DNA of 64,000 nucleotides from Hasllibacter sp963833115 (GTDB taxonomy: Bacteria; Pseudomonadota; Alphaproteobacteria; Rhodobacterales; Rhodobacteraceae). Shown in pieces: positions 24,000 through 33,051 of the stretch. The translations under genes were made by a program, and so were the position numbers. How positions within the stretch are numbered: position 1 is the stretch's first letter; every line of letters begins with the position of its first letter. The stretch lies in the NCBI GenBank assembly GCA_963833115.1, contig CAWHWS010000002.1, positions 1,860,001 to 1,924,000 on the forward strand, written 5' to 3'. A model generated the notes under the pieces. The model worked only from the letters and a program-made list of their open reading frames with translations, did no database searches and was not told the origin of the DNA.

Positions 24000-25406
24000 T
24001 CAGCAGCTATAGTACATCTTGAACTCGATCGGATGGGGGGTGTGCTCGTAGGCGTAGATCTCCTCCCATTTGAGCTCCATGTAGCCGGCGATCTGGTCGG
24101 CCGTGAACACGTCGCCCGCCAGGAGGAACGCGTGGTCCTTCTCCAGCTCGTCGAGGGCCTCGCGCAGCGACGCGCAGACGGTGGGGATGCCGGCGAGCTC
24201 CTCGGGGGGCAGGTCGTAGAGGTCCTTGTCGTTGGCCTCGCCGGGGTGGATCTTGTTCTGGATCCCGTCCAGCCCGGCCATCAGCAGCGCCGAGAACGCG
24301 AGGTAGGGGTTCGCCGACGGGTCGGGGAAGCGCGCCTCGACGCGCTTGGCCTTCGGGGATTCCGCCCACGGGATCCGGACGCAGCCCGACCGGTTGCGCG
24401 CCGAGTAGGCCCGCAGCACGGGCGCCTCGAACCCGGGGATCAGGCGCTTGTAGGAGTTCGTAGCGGGGTTGGTGAACGCGTTGAGCGCCTTGGCGTGCTT
24501 GAGGATGCCGCCGATGAAGTAGAGCGCCTCGTCCGAGAGGTCGGCGTACTTGTCGCCGGCGAAGATCGGGGCGCCGTCCTTCCAGATCGACATGTTGACG
24601 TGCATGCCGGTGCCGTTGTCGCCCGCGATGGGCTTGGGCATGAACGTCGCCGACTTGCCGTAGGCGTGCGCGACGTTGTGGATGACGTACTTGTACTTCT
24701 GAAGCTCGTCGGCCTGCTTGGTCAGGCTGTCGAAGATGAGCCCGAGCTCGTGCTGGCAGGACGCGACCTCGTGGTGGTGCTTGTCCACCTTCATGCCGAT
24801 GCGCTTCATGGTGCTCAGCATCTCGGAGCGGATGTCCTGCCCCTCGTCGACCGGGTTCACGGGGAAGTAGCCGCCCTTCACGCCGGGGCGGTGGCCCATG
24901 TTGCCCATCTCGTAGTCGGTGCCGCCGTTCCAGGAGGCGTCGAGCGCGTCGACCTCGTAGCCGACCTTGTTGATGGAGACGTCGATCTTGACGTCGTCGA
25001 AGAGGAAGAACTCCGCCTCGGGACCCATGAACGCCGTGTCGCCGATGCCGGTGGACTTGAGGTAGGCCTCGGCACGCAGCGCGGTGCCGCGGGGGTCGCG
25101 GTCGTAGCTCTCGCCGGTGTCGGGCTCGACCACGGTGCAGTGCAGGCACAGCGTCTTCTCGGCGTAGAACGGGTCGAGATAGGCGCTCGTCGTGTCGGGC
25201 ATGAGCTTCATGTCGGACTGGTCGATGCTCTTCCACCCGGCGATGGAGGAGCCGTCGAACATGAAGCCCTCGTCGAGGAAGTCCTCGTCGACCTGGTCGG
25301 ACATGACCGTCACGTGCTGGAGCTTGCCGCGGGGGTCGGTGAAGCGGATGTCGACGTAGACGACCTCCTCGTCCTTGATCTGCTTCAGGACTGCACTGTT
25401 GCTCAT
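24000..25406 (-). CDS. glnA: Glutamine synthetase type I
   Basis: A 468-residue dodecameric enzyme making glutamine from glutamate, ammonia and ATP. The N-terminal beta-grasp domain (residues about 15-98) has VDIRFTDPRGKLQHVTV. Catalytic blocks: GFMFDGSSIAGW, MGPEAEFFLFDD (metal Glu), VASCQHELGLIFDSL, KPIAGDNGTGMHVNMSIWKD, RLIPGFEAPVLRAYSARNRSG and VEARFPDPSANPYLAF. The adenylylation Tyr is in KDLYDLPPEELAG, so regulation by GlnE-type adenylylation is expected. It is 76 bp downstream of glnB on the same strand, the usual glnBA operon. Confidence 0.98.
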   Translation of the reverse strand: MSNSAVLKQIKDEEVVYVDIRFTDPRGKLQHVTVMSDQVDEDFLDEGFMFDGSSIAGWKSIDQSDMKLMPDTTSAYLDPFYAEKTLCLHCTVVEPDTGESYDRDPRGTALRAEAYLKSTGIGDTAFMGPEAEFFLFDDVKIDVSINKVGYEVDALDASWNGGTDYEMGNMGHRPGVKGGYFPVNPVDEGQDIRSEMLSTMKRIGMKVDKHHHEVASCQHELGLIFDSLTKQADELQKYKYVIHNVAHAYGKSATFMPKPIAGDNGTGMHVNMSIWKDGAPIFAGDKYADLSDEALYFIGGILKHAKALNAFTNPATNSYKRLIPGFEAPVLRAYSARNRSGCVRIPWAESPKAKRVEARFPDPSANPYLAFSALLMAGLDGIQNKIHPGEANDKDLYDLPPEELAGIPTVCASLREALDELEKDHAFLLAGDVFTADQIAGYMELKWEEIYAYEHTPHPIEFKMYYSC

Positions 25407-25482
25407 GGCGTGGTGTTCCTCGCTGTCGGTCGGCCTCGCGGGCCGGTCTTGACCTGGGGTGTGGCGGGGCGGCGCGGGGGCG

Positions 25483-25821
25483 CTAGAGCGCGTCCTCGCC
25501 GGTCTCGCCGGTGCGGATGCGGATCGCCTGCGCGACCTCGGAGACGAAGATCTTGCCGTCCCCGATCTTGTCGGTCCGGGCGGCGGCGGCGATCGCCTCG
25601 ACGGCGTGGTCGACCTGATCGTCGGCGATCACGCACTCGATCTTCACCTTGGGAAGGAAGTCGACCACGTATTCGGCGCCGCGATAGAGCTCGGTATGGC
25701 CCTTCTGACGGCCGAAGCCCTTGACCTCGACCACGGACAGGCCCTGCACGCCGATCTCCTGGAGCGCCTCCTTCACCTCGTCGAGCTTGAACGGCTTGAT
25801 GATCGCCTCGATCTTCTTCAT
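25483..25821 (-). CDS. glnB: Nitrogen regulatory protein P-II
   Basis: A 112-residue trimeric signal protein sensing 2-oxoglutarate, ATP/ADP and glutamine status. The start MKKIEAIIKPFKLDEVKEAL is classical. The T-loop has GHTELYRGAEYVVDFLPKVK with Tyr51, the uridylylation site. The B-loop and C-loop are TDKIGDGKIFVSEV and RIRTGETGEDAL. First gene of glnB-glnA. Upstream DNA is very GC-rich; I could not identify a convincing NtrC or sigma54 site by eye. Confidence 0.97.
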   Translation of the reverse strand: MKKIEAIIKPFKLDEVKEALQEIGVQGLSVVEVKGFGRQKGHTELYRGAEYVVDFLPKVKIECVIADDQVDHAVEAIAAAARTDKIGDGKIFVSEVAQAIRIRTGETGEDAL

Positions 25822-25998
25822 GTGGCCTCCCCCGGCATCGGCGCTCGGTGCAACAGAGGCCCCGCTCGATGGCCACAGGGGTAGGGGGGACCCGCCGCCG
25901 GGAGCAATCCCGAATCGGCGGGCACCGCCTACGTCGCGGGCGGGGCGCCCAATAATGAGGCGCGCTGCGAACGATCACGGGGCACCATGGAGGGACCG

Positions 25999-27711
25999 AT
26001 GACACAGCTCCTGACAGCCGCGCAGATGCGTGCCATCGAACACGCCGCCATCGGGAGCGACGTGGCGACCGGTCTCGATCTGATGGAGCGCGCCGGCGCG
26101 GGCGCGGTGGGGGCGATCCTCGCCGAATGGCCCGAGCTCGCGGACGGTTCCCACCGCGCCGTCGTCCTGTGCGGGCCCGGCAACAACGGCGGCGACGGGT
26201 TCGTCGTTGCACGGCTGTTGCGACGCCGCGGATGGGCGGTCCGCGTGCATCTCATGGGGGAGGCGGACCGCCTGCCGCCCGACGCCAGGACGAACCACGA
26301 CCGGTGGCGCGATCTCGGGCCCGTCGCGCCCCATCCGGAGACCATCGACGCCATCCGAGGGCACGGCCCGATCGACCTCATGGTCGACGCGCTCTTCGGC
26401 ACCGGCCTCTCCCGCCCGCTGGCCTTCGGGTCGGTCGAGGCGATCTGCGGCGCCATCGCTTTTCCGGACGCGGACGCGCCGGCCACTCGGACCGGCGGCG
26501 CCGGCACCTCATTCGATGGCATGGACGCGGTCGGGGCCGCGGGCCGCCCACCCATGCGCCGCGTCGCGGTCGACGTGCCCAGCGGCCTGTGCGCCGACAG
26601 TGGCCGGGTGCTGGGCATGGTGCTGCAGGCGGACCTCACGGTGACGTTCGAGCGGGCGAAGGTCGGCCATCGCCTCGCGGACGGCCCGGGGTCGTGCGGG
26701 CGGGTCGTGGTGGTCCCCATCGGCTGCGATCCGTACTCCCGGGAGGCCGCCGTCCCGCCCGGGACCGTCGAGGCCTGGGTCGGCGAGGGCCTGCATGGCG
26801 GATCGAACCTCGCGACCGCCTGGCGGGATCTCGCGCGGGACGTTGTGCGCGAGGTCGATCGGCCCACGGCGATGGCGAAGGCCGCCGGCCACAAGTTCGA
26901 CCACGGCCACGCGCTCGTCCTCGCCGGCGGCGTCGGGCGGGGGGGCGCGGCGCGGCTCGCGGCGCGGGCGGCGCTGCGGGTGGGGGCGGGGCTGGTGACG
27001 GTGGCGCCGCCGCCCGCCGCCCTGATCGAGAACGCGGCGCGGCTCGACGCGGTCATGCTGCGCGCGGTGCGGGACGCGGGCGCGCTGGGCGCGCTGCTGG
27101 AGGACGGCCGGATAAGCGCGCTCTGCCTCGGGCCGGGGCTCGGCACGGGGGCGCGGGAGGCGGACCTGCTGCGGGCGGCGCTGCGTGCGGGCCGGGCCGC
27201 GGTGCTCGACGGCGATGCGCTCACGCTCCTCTCCGCCGACGCGGAGATCTTCGGCGCCCTGCACCCGGCCTGCGTCCTGACCCCGCATGCCGGCGAGTTC
27301 GCGCGGCTGTTTCCGGGCATCGCCGCGCGGCTGGACGCCCCGGACGAGGCGGGCCGCGGCTACTCCAAGGTGGACGCGGCGCGCGAGGCCGCGGCGCGCG
27401 CGGGCTGTACGTTGCTCTTCAAGGGGCCGGACACGGTGATCGCCGAGCCCGGTGGGCGCGCCGCGATCCACGCCGCGGCCTACGGTCGGGCCGCGCCCTG
27501 GCTCGCGACGGCGGGGTCGGGAGACGTGCTCGCGGGCCTCGTCGCGGGCCTCATGGCGCGCGGATGGGCGCCGTTCGACGCCGGCTGCGCCGCGGCCTGG
27601 CTCCATGTCGAGTGCGCGCGCGCATTCGGCCCCGGCCTGATCGCCGAGGACCTGCCGGAGATGCTGCCGCGCGTGCTGGCGCGGCTTGAAGGCTGGACCC
27701 CGCCGGGATAA
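25999..27711 (+). CDS. nnrDE: Bifunctional NAD(P)HX epimerase/dehydratase
   Basis: Repairs hydrated NAD(P)H: the N-terminal YjeF_N/NnrE domain (residues about 1-215) epimerises NAD(P)HX and the C-terminal ADP-dependent NnrD domain (about 270-560) dehydrates it. A start at 25999 is preferred because GGAGGG (25989-25994) overlaps the earlier in-frame ATG at 25987. Motifs: VVLCGPGNNGGDGFVVARLL and VDALFGTGLSRPL in NnrE; LVLAGGVGRGGAARLAARA, LCLGPGLGTG, CVLTPHAGEFARLFPG and PWLATAGSGDVLAGLVAGL in NnrD. About 570 residues, slightly long. Divergent from glnB across 177 bp, an arrangement common in Rhodobacterales. Confidence 0.94.
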   Translation: MTQLLTAAQMRAIEHAAIGSDVATGLDLMERAGAGAVGAILAEWPELADGSHRAVVLCGPGNNGGDGFVVARLLRRRGWAVRVHLMGEADRLPPDARTNHDRWRDLGPVAPHPETIDAIRGHGPIDLMVDALFGTGLSRPLAFGSVEAICGAIAFPDADAPATRTGGAGTSFDGMDAVGAAGRPPMRRVAVDVPSGLCADSGRVLGMVLQADLTVTFERAKVGHRLADGPGSCGRVVVVPIGCDPYSREAAVPPGTVEAWVGEGLHGGSNLATAWRDLARDVVREVDRPTAMAKAAGHKFDHGHALVLAGGVGRGGAARLAARAALRVGAGLVTVAPPPAALIENAARLDAVMLRAVRDAGALGALLEDGRISALCLGPGLGTGAREADLLRAALRAGRAAVLDGDALTLLSADAEIFGALHPACVLTPHAGEFARLFPGIAARLDAPDEAGRGYSKVDAAREAAARAGCTLLFKGPDTVIAEPGGRAAIHAAAYGRAAPWLATAGSGDVLAGLVAGLMARGWAPFDAGCAAAWLHVECARAFGPGLIAEDLPEMLPRVLARLEGWTPPG

Positions 27712-27753
27712 GGCGTGCGCGATTTCGCGGCGCCCCGTCCGGGGCGGCGCCGA

Positions 27754-27838
27754 GCGGGTGTGGCGGAACTGGTAGACGCACTTGGTTTAGGTCCAAGCGC
27801 CGCGAGGCGTGGGGGTTCGAGTCCCTTCACCCGCACCA
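27754..27838 (+). tRNA. tRNA-Leu (anticodon UAG)
   Basis: An 85-nt class II tRNA with encoded CCA. The acceptor stem GCGGGTG (27754-27760) pairs with CACCCGC (27828-27834), discriminator A, then CCA. The D-loop region carries GGTAGACGC. The anticodon stem CTTGG/CCAAG encloses loop TTTAGGT with anticodon TAG at 27788-27790. A long variable arm follows, and the T-arm contains GGTTCGAGTCC. It reads CUA and, by wobble, other CUN codons. It lies between nnrDE and tig on the same strand. Confidence 0.97.
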
Positions 27839-27896
27839 TCGAGCCCCCCTGGGCCATCAGGACAGACGGGCCGCGGCCCGGGGAGAGACGACAGAC

Positions 27897-29222
27897 ATGC
27901 AGGTCACCGAAACCCTCAGCGACGGCCTCCGCCGCGGCTATGCCATCACCCTTCCCGCCGCCACGCTGGAGCAGGCGGTGACGGCCAAGCTGAAGGAGGC
28001 GCAGCCCACCGTCGAGATGAAGGGCTTCCGCAAGGGCAAGGTGCCGCTGGCCCTCCTCAAGAAGCAGTTCGGCCCGCGGATCATGGGCGAGGCGATGCAG
28101 GAGAGCATCGACGGCGCGATGTCCAAGCATTTCGAGGAGAGCGGCGACCGCCCGGCCATGCAGCCCGAGGTCAAGATGACGAACGACGCCTGGAAGGAGG
28201 GCGACGACGTCGAGGTCACGATGAGCTACGAGAAGCTCCCCGACGTGCCCGAGCTGGACCTCACCGATGTCGAGCTCGAGCGCCTAGTGGTCGAGCCCGA
28301 GGACGCGGCCGTGGACGAGGCGCTGACCTCCCTGGCCGGCACCGCCAAGACCTTCGAGGCCAAGGACGGCGCCTCCGAGGACGGCGATCAGGTCGTGATC
28401 GACTTCGCGGGCTCCGTGGACGGCGAGGCCTTCGAGGGCGGCTCGGCGACGGACTTCCCCCTGGTGCTCGGCTCGAACAGCTTCATCCCCGGCTTCGAGC
28501 CGCAGCTCGTCGGCCTCACCGCCGGCGAGGAGACGTCGGTCGAGGTGAGCTTCCCCGAGGACTACCAGGCCCCCCACCTCGCCGGGAAGGCCGCGGTGTT
28601 CGCCGTGACCGTCAAGGAGGTGAAGGGCCCGTCCGAGGCCGCCGTGGACGACGCGCTCGCCAAGCGGTTCGGCGCCGAGGACCTCGCCGCGCTCAAGACC
28701 CAGATCCGCGAGCGCCTGACGGCCGAGTACGCCGGCGCCGCCCGCGCGGTGATGAAGCGCAAGCTCCTGGACGCGCTGGACGAGCGCGTGGACTTCGACC
28801 TGCCCCCGAGCCTGCAGGACGCCGAGGCCAAGCAGATCGCGCACCAGCTCTGGCACGAGGAGCACCCGGAGGTGGAGGGCCACGACCACCCCGAGATCGA
28901 GACCACCGACGAGCACGTGACCCTCGCCAAGCGCCGGGTGCGCCTGGGCCTCCTCCTGGCGGAGATCGGCCGTCGCAACGAGATCGCGGTGACCGACGCC
29001 GAGATGACCCAGGCGGTCATGAACCAGGCGCGGCAGTACCGCGGGCAGGAGCGGCAGTTCTTCGAGTTCGTGCAGCAGAACGCCCAGGCGCGCCAGCAGA
29101 TCCAGGCGCCCCTCTTCGAGGACAAGGTCGTCGACCACGTGATCGCGCAGGCCAAGGTCTCCGAGAAGACCGTGACCAAGGCCGAGCTCGAGGCCGCGGT
29201 CGAGGCGCTCGAGGAGGAGTGA
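27897..29222 (+). CDS. tig: Trigger factor
   Basis: A 441-residue ribosome-associated chaperone and peptidyl-prolyl isomerase. The N-terminal ribosome-docking domain has the signature GFRKGKVPLALLKKQFG. The FKBP-type PPIase domain (about residues 160-245) has GDQVVIDFAGSVDGEAFEGG and LVLGSNSFIPGFEPQLVGL. The C-terminal helical arms extend to VEALEEE and contain a His/Glu-rich insert (HEEHPEVEGHDHPEIETT), common in alphaproteobacterial versions. The TGA overlaps the GTG of the HD-domain gene by 4 bp. Confidence 0.97.
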   Translation: MQVTETLSDGLRRGYAITLPAATLEQAVTAKLKEAQPTVEMKGFRKGKVPLALLKKQFGPRIMGEAMQESIDGAMSKHFEESGDRPAMQPEVKMTNDAWKEGDDVEVTMSYEKLPDVPELDLTDVELERLVVEPEDAAVDEALTSLAGTAKTFEAKDGASEDGDQVVIDFAGSVDGEAFEGGSATDFPLVLGSNSFIPGFEPQLVGLTAGEETSVEVSFPEDYQAPHLAGKAAVFAVTVKEVKGPSEAAVDDALAKRFGAEDLAALKTQIRERLTAEYAGAARAVMKRKLLDALDERVDFDLPPSLQDAEAKQIAHQLWHEEHPEVEGHDHPEIETTDEHVTLAKRRVRLGLLLAEIGRRNEIAVTDAEMTQAVMNQARQYRGQERQFFEFVQQNAQARQQIQAPLFEDKVVDHVIAQAKVSEKTVTKAELEAAVEALEEE

Positions 29223-29800
29223 CGGGCGCCCCGCCTCCGGCCCGGCTGGAGGCGGTCGCGGCGTTCATGGCGGGCGCGGCGGCGTTGAAGGACACGCTGC
29301 GGAGCGGGTTCACCCCGGCCGGACGGCCCGAGAGCGTCGCTGAGCATAGCTGGCGGCTCGGGCTGCTCGCCCTCCTCCTGTCGGAGGACATGGAGGGGGT
29401 CGATCTCGGGCGGCTCCTCTCGCTCATCCTGGTGCATGATCTCGGCGAGGCGATCGGCGGGGACGTGCCCGCGATCCGGCAGGTGCCCGGCGATGCCCGC
29501 GCCGCACGGGAGCGGGCGGACCTCGCGGCGCTCTGCACGCCGCTCCCGCGGGATGTCCGGGCCCGGATGCTCGCCCTTTGGGACGAGTACGCCGCCGCCG
29601 CGACGCCCGAGGCGGTGATGGCGAAAGGCCTCGACAAGTGCGAGACCATGCTCACGCATGTCGAGGGCGCGAACCCGCCGGATTTCGACTACGCCTGGAA
29701 TCTGGGCTACGGCGTGGACGCGACGTCGCGTGCCCCGCTCCTGGCAGCCCTTCGGGAGGTGGTCGACGCCCGCACCCGAGCCCGGATCGCGCGGGGCTAG
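29219..29800 (+). CDS. HD-domain phosphohydrolase (YfbR/HDDC2-like)
   Basis: A 193-residue protein from GTG 29219, overlapping the tig stop (GTGA); a Met about 17 codons in is the alternative. The HD metal site is complete: SVAEHSWRLGLLALLL (first His), LSLILVHDLGEAIGGD (HD pair), MAKGLDKCETMLTHVE (last Asp). The closest families are 5'-deoxynucleotidase YfbR and HDDC2, which remove phosphate from deoxynucleoside monophosphates; activity here is inferred from fold and length only. Confidence 0.87.
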   Translation: MTGAPPPARLEAVAAFMAGAAALKDTLRSGFTPAGRPESVAEHSWRLGLLALLLSEDMEGVDLGRLLSLILVHDLGEAIGGDVPAIRQVPGDARAARERADLAALCTPLPRDVRARMLALWDEYAAAATPEAVMAKGLDKCETMLTHVEGANPPDFDYAWNLGYGVDATSRAPLLAALREVVDARTRARIARG

Positions 29801-29813
29801 GAGCGCCTCCCGC

Positions 29814-29838
29814 GCGTCTCGACCTTCGGTCTCGACGC
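29814..29838. terminator. Hairpin between convergent HD-domain gene and oppF
   Basis: GCGTC (29814-29818) pairs with GACGC (29834-29838) and GACC with GGTC around a TTC loop, with a short internal mismatch. It lies in the 134-bp gap between the two converging genes. No T-tract, so function is inferred from position. Confidence 0.35.
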
Positions 29839-29934
29839 TTGGGCCGGGCCCTCTCCGCCTCCGGCGAATTCGGGCGGGGCCCCCGGCCCGGCTCCGCCCC
29901 GAGCCGATGTCGTTCGGCCAGCCCCGCGCGCCGC

Positions 29935-30954
29935 TCAGACGGGGGGTGCCTCCCCCTCCGCGATCGCCGCGGCGCCGGCGTCGGCATAGAGGCAGGCGGC
30001 CGCGTGGCCTGGCGCCACGGTCATCATGGACGGACGCTCGCCCGCGCAATCGGGCTTCGCTACCGGACACCGGGTGCGGAACACGCAGCCCGAGGGCGGC
30101 GACAGCGGCGAGGGCAGGTCGCCCTCGATCAGCAGGCGGGCGCGGGCCTTCTCGCGCGCGGGGTCCGGGATCGGCACGGCGGAGATCAGCGCCTTCGTAT
30201 AGGGATGGGCCGGCCTGTCAGTGACGGCGCGCGCGGGGCCCTCCTCCATCAGGCGGCCCAGATACATCACCGCGATGCGGTCCGAGACGTGGCGGACCAC
30301 GCTGAGGTCGTGGGCGATGAAGATGAGCGAGGTCCCCGTCTGCGCCACCAGATCCTTGAGCAGGTTCACGACCTGCGCCTGGACGGAGACGTCGAGCGCC
30401 GAGACCGGCTCGTCCGCCACGATGAGCCTCGGCCCCAGGACGAGCGCGCGCGCGATGCCGACGCGCTGGCACTGCCCGCCGGAGAACTCGTGCGGGTAGC
30501 GCCCGGCGAGCCGGGCTGAGAGCCCGACCCGCTCGAGGGTCTCGCCGACGATGCGCCGGCGTTCGGCGCCGTCCATGGCGGGGCGGTGGGTCTGCAGGGG
30601 CTCGGCGATGGCCGCGCCGACGGTCATGCGGGGATTGAGCGCGGCGAGCGGGTCCTGGAACACCATCTGCACCTCGGCGCGATGCGCCCGGCGCGCCCGC
30701 GGCGCCATGGAGCGAAGGTCCGTCCCCTCCCAGGCGACGGTGCCGCCCGTGGCCGGGATCGTGCCGACGATGGCGCGCGCCAGCGTGGACTTGCCCGATC
30801 CGCTCTCGCCGACCACGCCCAGCGTCTCCCCGGGCGCGAGGTCGAAGGACACGCCCGCGACGGCGCGCAGCAGGTCCGGCGCCTCCCACGGCCAGGCGCC
30901 GGGGCGGCGCACGGGGAAGGTGACCTCCAGGTCCCTGACGGCCAGCAGGCTCAC
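29935..30954 (-). CDS. oppF: Peptide ABC transporter ATP-binding protein (OppF/DppF type)
   Basis: A 339-residue ATPase of a peptide importer. The GTG start at 30954 gives the natural N-terminus (LLAVRDLEVTFPVR); the longer frame reads into the upstream repeat and antisense sequence. Walker A is GVVGESGSGKSTLARAI, the Q-loop is VQMVFQDPLAALNPRMTV, the signature is SGGQCQRVGIARAL and Walker B is LIVADEPVSALDVS. The oligo_HPY C-terminal extension carries CVFRTRCPVAKPDC, the Cys cluster typical of Opp/Dpp ATPases. Unlike the other junctions of the operon, 109 bp holding repeat copy B separate it from oppD. Confidence 0.94.
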   Translation of the reverse strand: MSLLAVRDLEVTFPVRRPGAWPWEAPDLLRAVAGVSFDLAPGETLGVVGESGSGKSTLARAIVGTIPATGGTVAWEGTDLRSMAPRARRAHRAEVQMVFQDPLAALNPRMTVGAAIAEPLQTHRPAMDGAERRRIVGETLERVGLSARLAGRYPHEFSGGQCQRVGIARALVLGPRLIVADEPVSALDVSVQAQVVNLLKDLVAQTGTSLIFIAHDLSVVRHVSDRIAVMYLGRLMEEGPARAVTDRPAHPYTKALISAVPIPDPAREKARARLLIEGDLPSPLSPPSGCVFRTRCPVAKPDCAGERPSMMTVAPGHAAACLYADAGAAAIAEGEAPPV

Positions 30955-30964
30955 CGGGCGCCCC

Positions 30965-31056
30965 GCCAGCGCAGCGGCCGCCCGATGCCGGCGCGGCCGG
31001 CGAGGGCCCGGCCCAACGGGCCGAGGCGCCGGCAGGCGCCGAGGACGGGCGGGAGC
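30965..31056 (+). repeat. Intergenic GC-rich repeat, copy B (inside opp operon)
   Basis: GCCAGCGCAGCGGCCG, CCGATGCCGGCG, GAGGGCCCGGCCCAACGGG, GGCGCCGGCAGGCGCC, GGGCGGGAGC. It fills the space between oppD and oppF, which otherwise belong to one tightly spaced operon, and may alter the relative expression of oppF. Confidence 0.62.
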
Positions 31057-31063
31057 CGCCCCG

Positions 31064-32065
31064 TCACGCCGCGGCCTCGGGCAGGCGCATGCCCTCCACC
31101 GCCTCGACGCCGGCGTGGCAGGCGCGTCGCAATGGGCGGCCCTCGGCGCCTTCGAGCGGCGGGCGCGTGCCGGGGCAGGGCGCGTGCGCCAGCGGGCAGC
31201 GCGGGGTGAACGGGCAGCCGGGGATGGGGCGGGACATGTCCGGGGGATCACCGGGGATCGCATGCAGGGAGGCGTCGTCGCCGTCGATCCGCGGCACGGC
31301 GGCCAGGAGCCCGGCGGTATAGGGATGCGTGGGCGCCGCGAAGAGCGCGTCCACCGGGCCGGCCTCCATCGCGCGGCCGCCATACATGACGATGGCGTCG
31401 TCGCAGGCGCCCGCGACGATGCCGAGGTCGTGCGTGATCAGCATGAGCGCCATCCCCATCTCCCGCCGCAGGTCGGCTAGCAGATCCATGATCTGCGCCT
31501 GGACCGTCACGTCGAGCGCGGTCGTCGGCTCGTCTGCGATCAGGAGGCGGGGCCGGTTCAGGAGCGCCATCGCGATCATGATCCGCTGGCGCATGCCGCC
31601 GGAGAACTCGTGCGGATACATGCCCAGACGGGAGGCCGCGTCGGGGATGCGGACCGCGTCGATCATCGCGGCGCATTCGCGCGCCGCCTCGCGCCGGGAC
31701 ATCCCGCGATGGTGGATCAGGCCCTCGGCCATCTGTCGGCCGATCTTCATGTAGGGATTGAGCGAAGTCATCGGGTCCTGGAACACGATGCTCATCGCGT
31801 TGCCCCGCATCTTGGACAGGCGCGCCTCGGGGGCGCCGAGCAGCTCCTCCCCGTCCCAGCGCACCGAGCCCGTGGCGCGGCCGTTGCGCGCCAGCAGGCC
31901 CAGGATCGCGAAGGCGGTCTGCGACTTGCCCGAGCCGCTCTCCCCGACGACGCCGGTCGCGGCGCCGGGCTCGAGCGCGAAGCTCAGCCCGTCGACGGCG
32001 GTGACCGCGCCGCCGGGCGTGTCGAACCGGACCGTCAGGTCCCGGACCTCGAGGAGAGGCGCCAC
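31064..32065 (-). CDS. oppD: Peptide ABC transporter ATP-binding protein (OppD/DppD type)
   Basis: A 333-residue ATPase partner of OppF, starting with GTG at 32065, one base after the oppC stop. Walker A: GVVGESGSGKSQTAFAILG. Q-loop: SIVFQDPMTSLNPYMKIG. Signature: FSGGMRQRIMIAMALL. Walker B: LLIADEPTTALDVTVQ. H-loop: LMLITHDLGIVAG. The C-terminal oligo_HPY domain has CPFTPRCPLAHAPC. Together with OppF it forms the heterodimeric motor that drives peptide uptake through OppBC. Confidence 0.95.
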   Translation of the reverse strand: MAPLLEVRDLTVRFDTPGGAVTAVDGLSFALEPGAATGVVGESGSGKSQTAFAILGLLARNGRATGSVRWDGEELLGAPEARLSKMRGNAMSIVFQDPMTSLNPYMKIGRQMAEGLIHHRGMSRREAARECAAMIDAVRIPDAASRLGMYPHEFSGGMRQRIMIAMALLNRPRLLIADEPTTALDVTVQAQIMDLLADLRREMGMALMLITHDLGIVAGACDDAIVMYGGRAMEAGPVDALFAAPTHPYTAGLLAAVPRIDGDDASLHAIPGDPPDMSRPIPGCPFTPRCPLAHAPCPGTRPPLEGAEGRPLRRACHAGVEAVEGMRLPEAAA

Positions 32066-32066
32066 C

Positions 32067-33050
32067 CTATCGGTCCTTCGGGTCGAGGGCGTCGCGCAGG
32101 CCGTCGCCGATGAAGAAGAAGGCGAAGAGCGTGACGACGAAGAAGAAGAGGGGGAATCCGATCTGCCAGAGCTGCCTCTGCGCCATCGTCTGCGCCCCCT
32201 CGTTGAGGAGCGCGCCCCAGGAGGTGAGGGGCTCCTGCACGCCCAGGCCGAGGAAGCTGATGAAGCTCTCGAAGATTATCATGCTCGGCACCAGGAGCGT
32301 GGCGTAGACGATGACCACGCCCAGGAGGTTGGGCACGATGTGGCGCATGACGATCCGCCAGGTCGGCACGCCGGTGGCGATCGCGGCCTCCACGAACTCG
32401 CGCCCCTTCAGGGTGAGCGTCTGCCCCCGCGCGATGCGCGCCATGTCGAGCCAGGAGATGAGGCCGATCCCGAGGAACAACATCCCCATCGAGCGGCCGA
32501 ACACCACCAGGAGGAGGATCAGCACGAACATGTAGGGAACGGCGATCATCACGTCGACGATGCGCATCATCACCCCGTCCGTGCGTCCGCCGACGAAGCC
32601 CGCCGTCGCGCCGTAGAGCGTGCCCACCACCACCGCGACCAGCGCGCCGACGACGCCGACCAGGAGGGAGATCTGCGTGCCCTGCATGGTGCGCGCGAAG
32701 AGGTCGCGGCCGAGCTCGTCGGTGCCGAACCAGTGGCCGGTCTCCAGCGACGGCCGCCCGCCCTCGCGGACGTTGCCGAGCACGCCCCAGTCGATGCTCT
32801 CGTTGTCCCAGGGCGCGACGAGCGGCCCGATCAGGGACATCGCGGCGACCAGCGCGAGCACGACGAGCGAGGCGACCGCGACCTTGTTGGCGAGGAACCG
32901 CCGCCGCGCGTCGGCCCAGAGCGAGCGCCCGCCGCCCTCCTCATGGGGCGCGAGGCGCCCGGCCTCCGCCGCGGCGATCAGGGGCTCGGCCGCGGCGGCG
33001 CGGGCGATGCCGGGGGCGGGCCGGCGCGGGGCGTCGGGACGGTCGGTCAT
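32067..33050 (-). CDS. oppC: Peptide ABC transporter permease (OppC)
   Basis: A 327-residue inner-membrane permease with an N-terminal cytosolic segment and six helices. The first helix (VASLVVLALVAAMSLIGPLVAP) is followed by a periplasmic loop with GTDELGRDLFARTMQGTQIS, the OppC/DppC signature. The EAA loop for contact with the ATPases is in EFVEAAIATGVPTWRIVMRH. The C-terminus ends LRDALDPKDR, the common ending of the family. One base separates it from oppB upstream and from oppD downstream. Confidence 0.95.
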   Translation of the reverse strand: MTDRPDAPRRPAPGIARAAAAEPLIAAAEAGRLAPHEEGGGRSLWADARRRFLANKVAVASLVVLALVAAMSLIGPLVAPWDNESIDWGVLGNVREGGRPSLETGHWFGTDELGRDLFARTMQGTQISLLVGVVGALVAVVVGTLYGATAGFVGGRTDGVMMRIVDVMIAVPYMFVLILLLVVFGRSMGMLFLGIGLISWLDMARIARGQTLTLKGREFVEAAIATGVPTWRIVMRHIVPNLLGVVIVYATLLVPSMIIFESFISFLGLGVQEPLTSWGALLNEGAQTMAQRQLWQIGFPLFFFVVTLFAFFFIGDGLRDALDPKDR

Positions 33051-33051
33051 C

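Noticed and set aside
27728..27750. Hairpin before the tRNA as part of the tRNA gene or a riboswitch
   Set aside because: It is a short GC stem between nnrDE and the tRNA, best seen as an ordinary gene-end structure; too weak to list separately.
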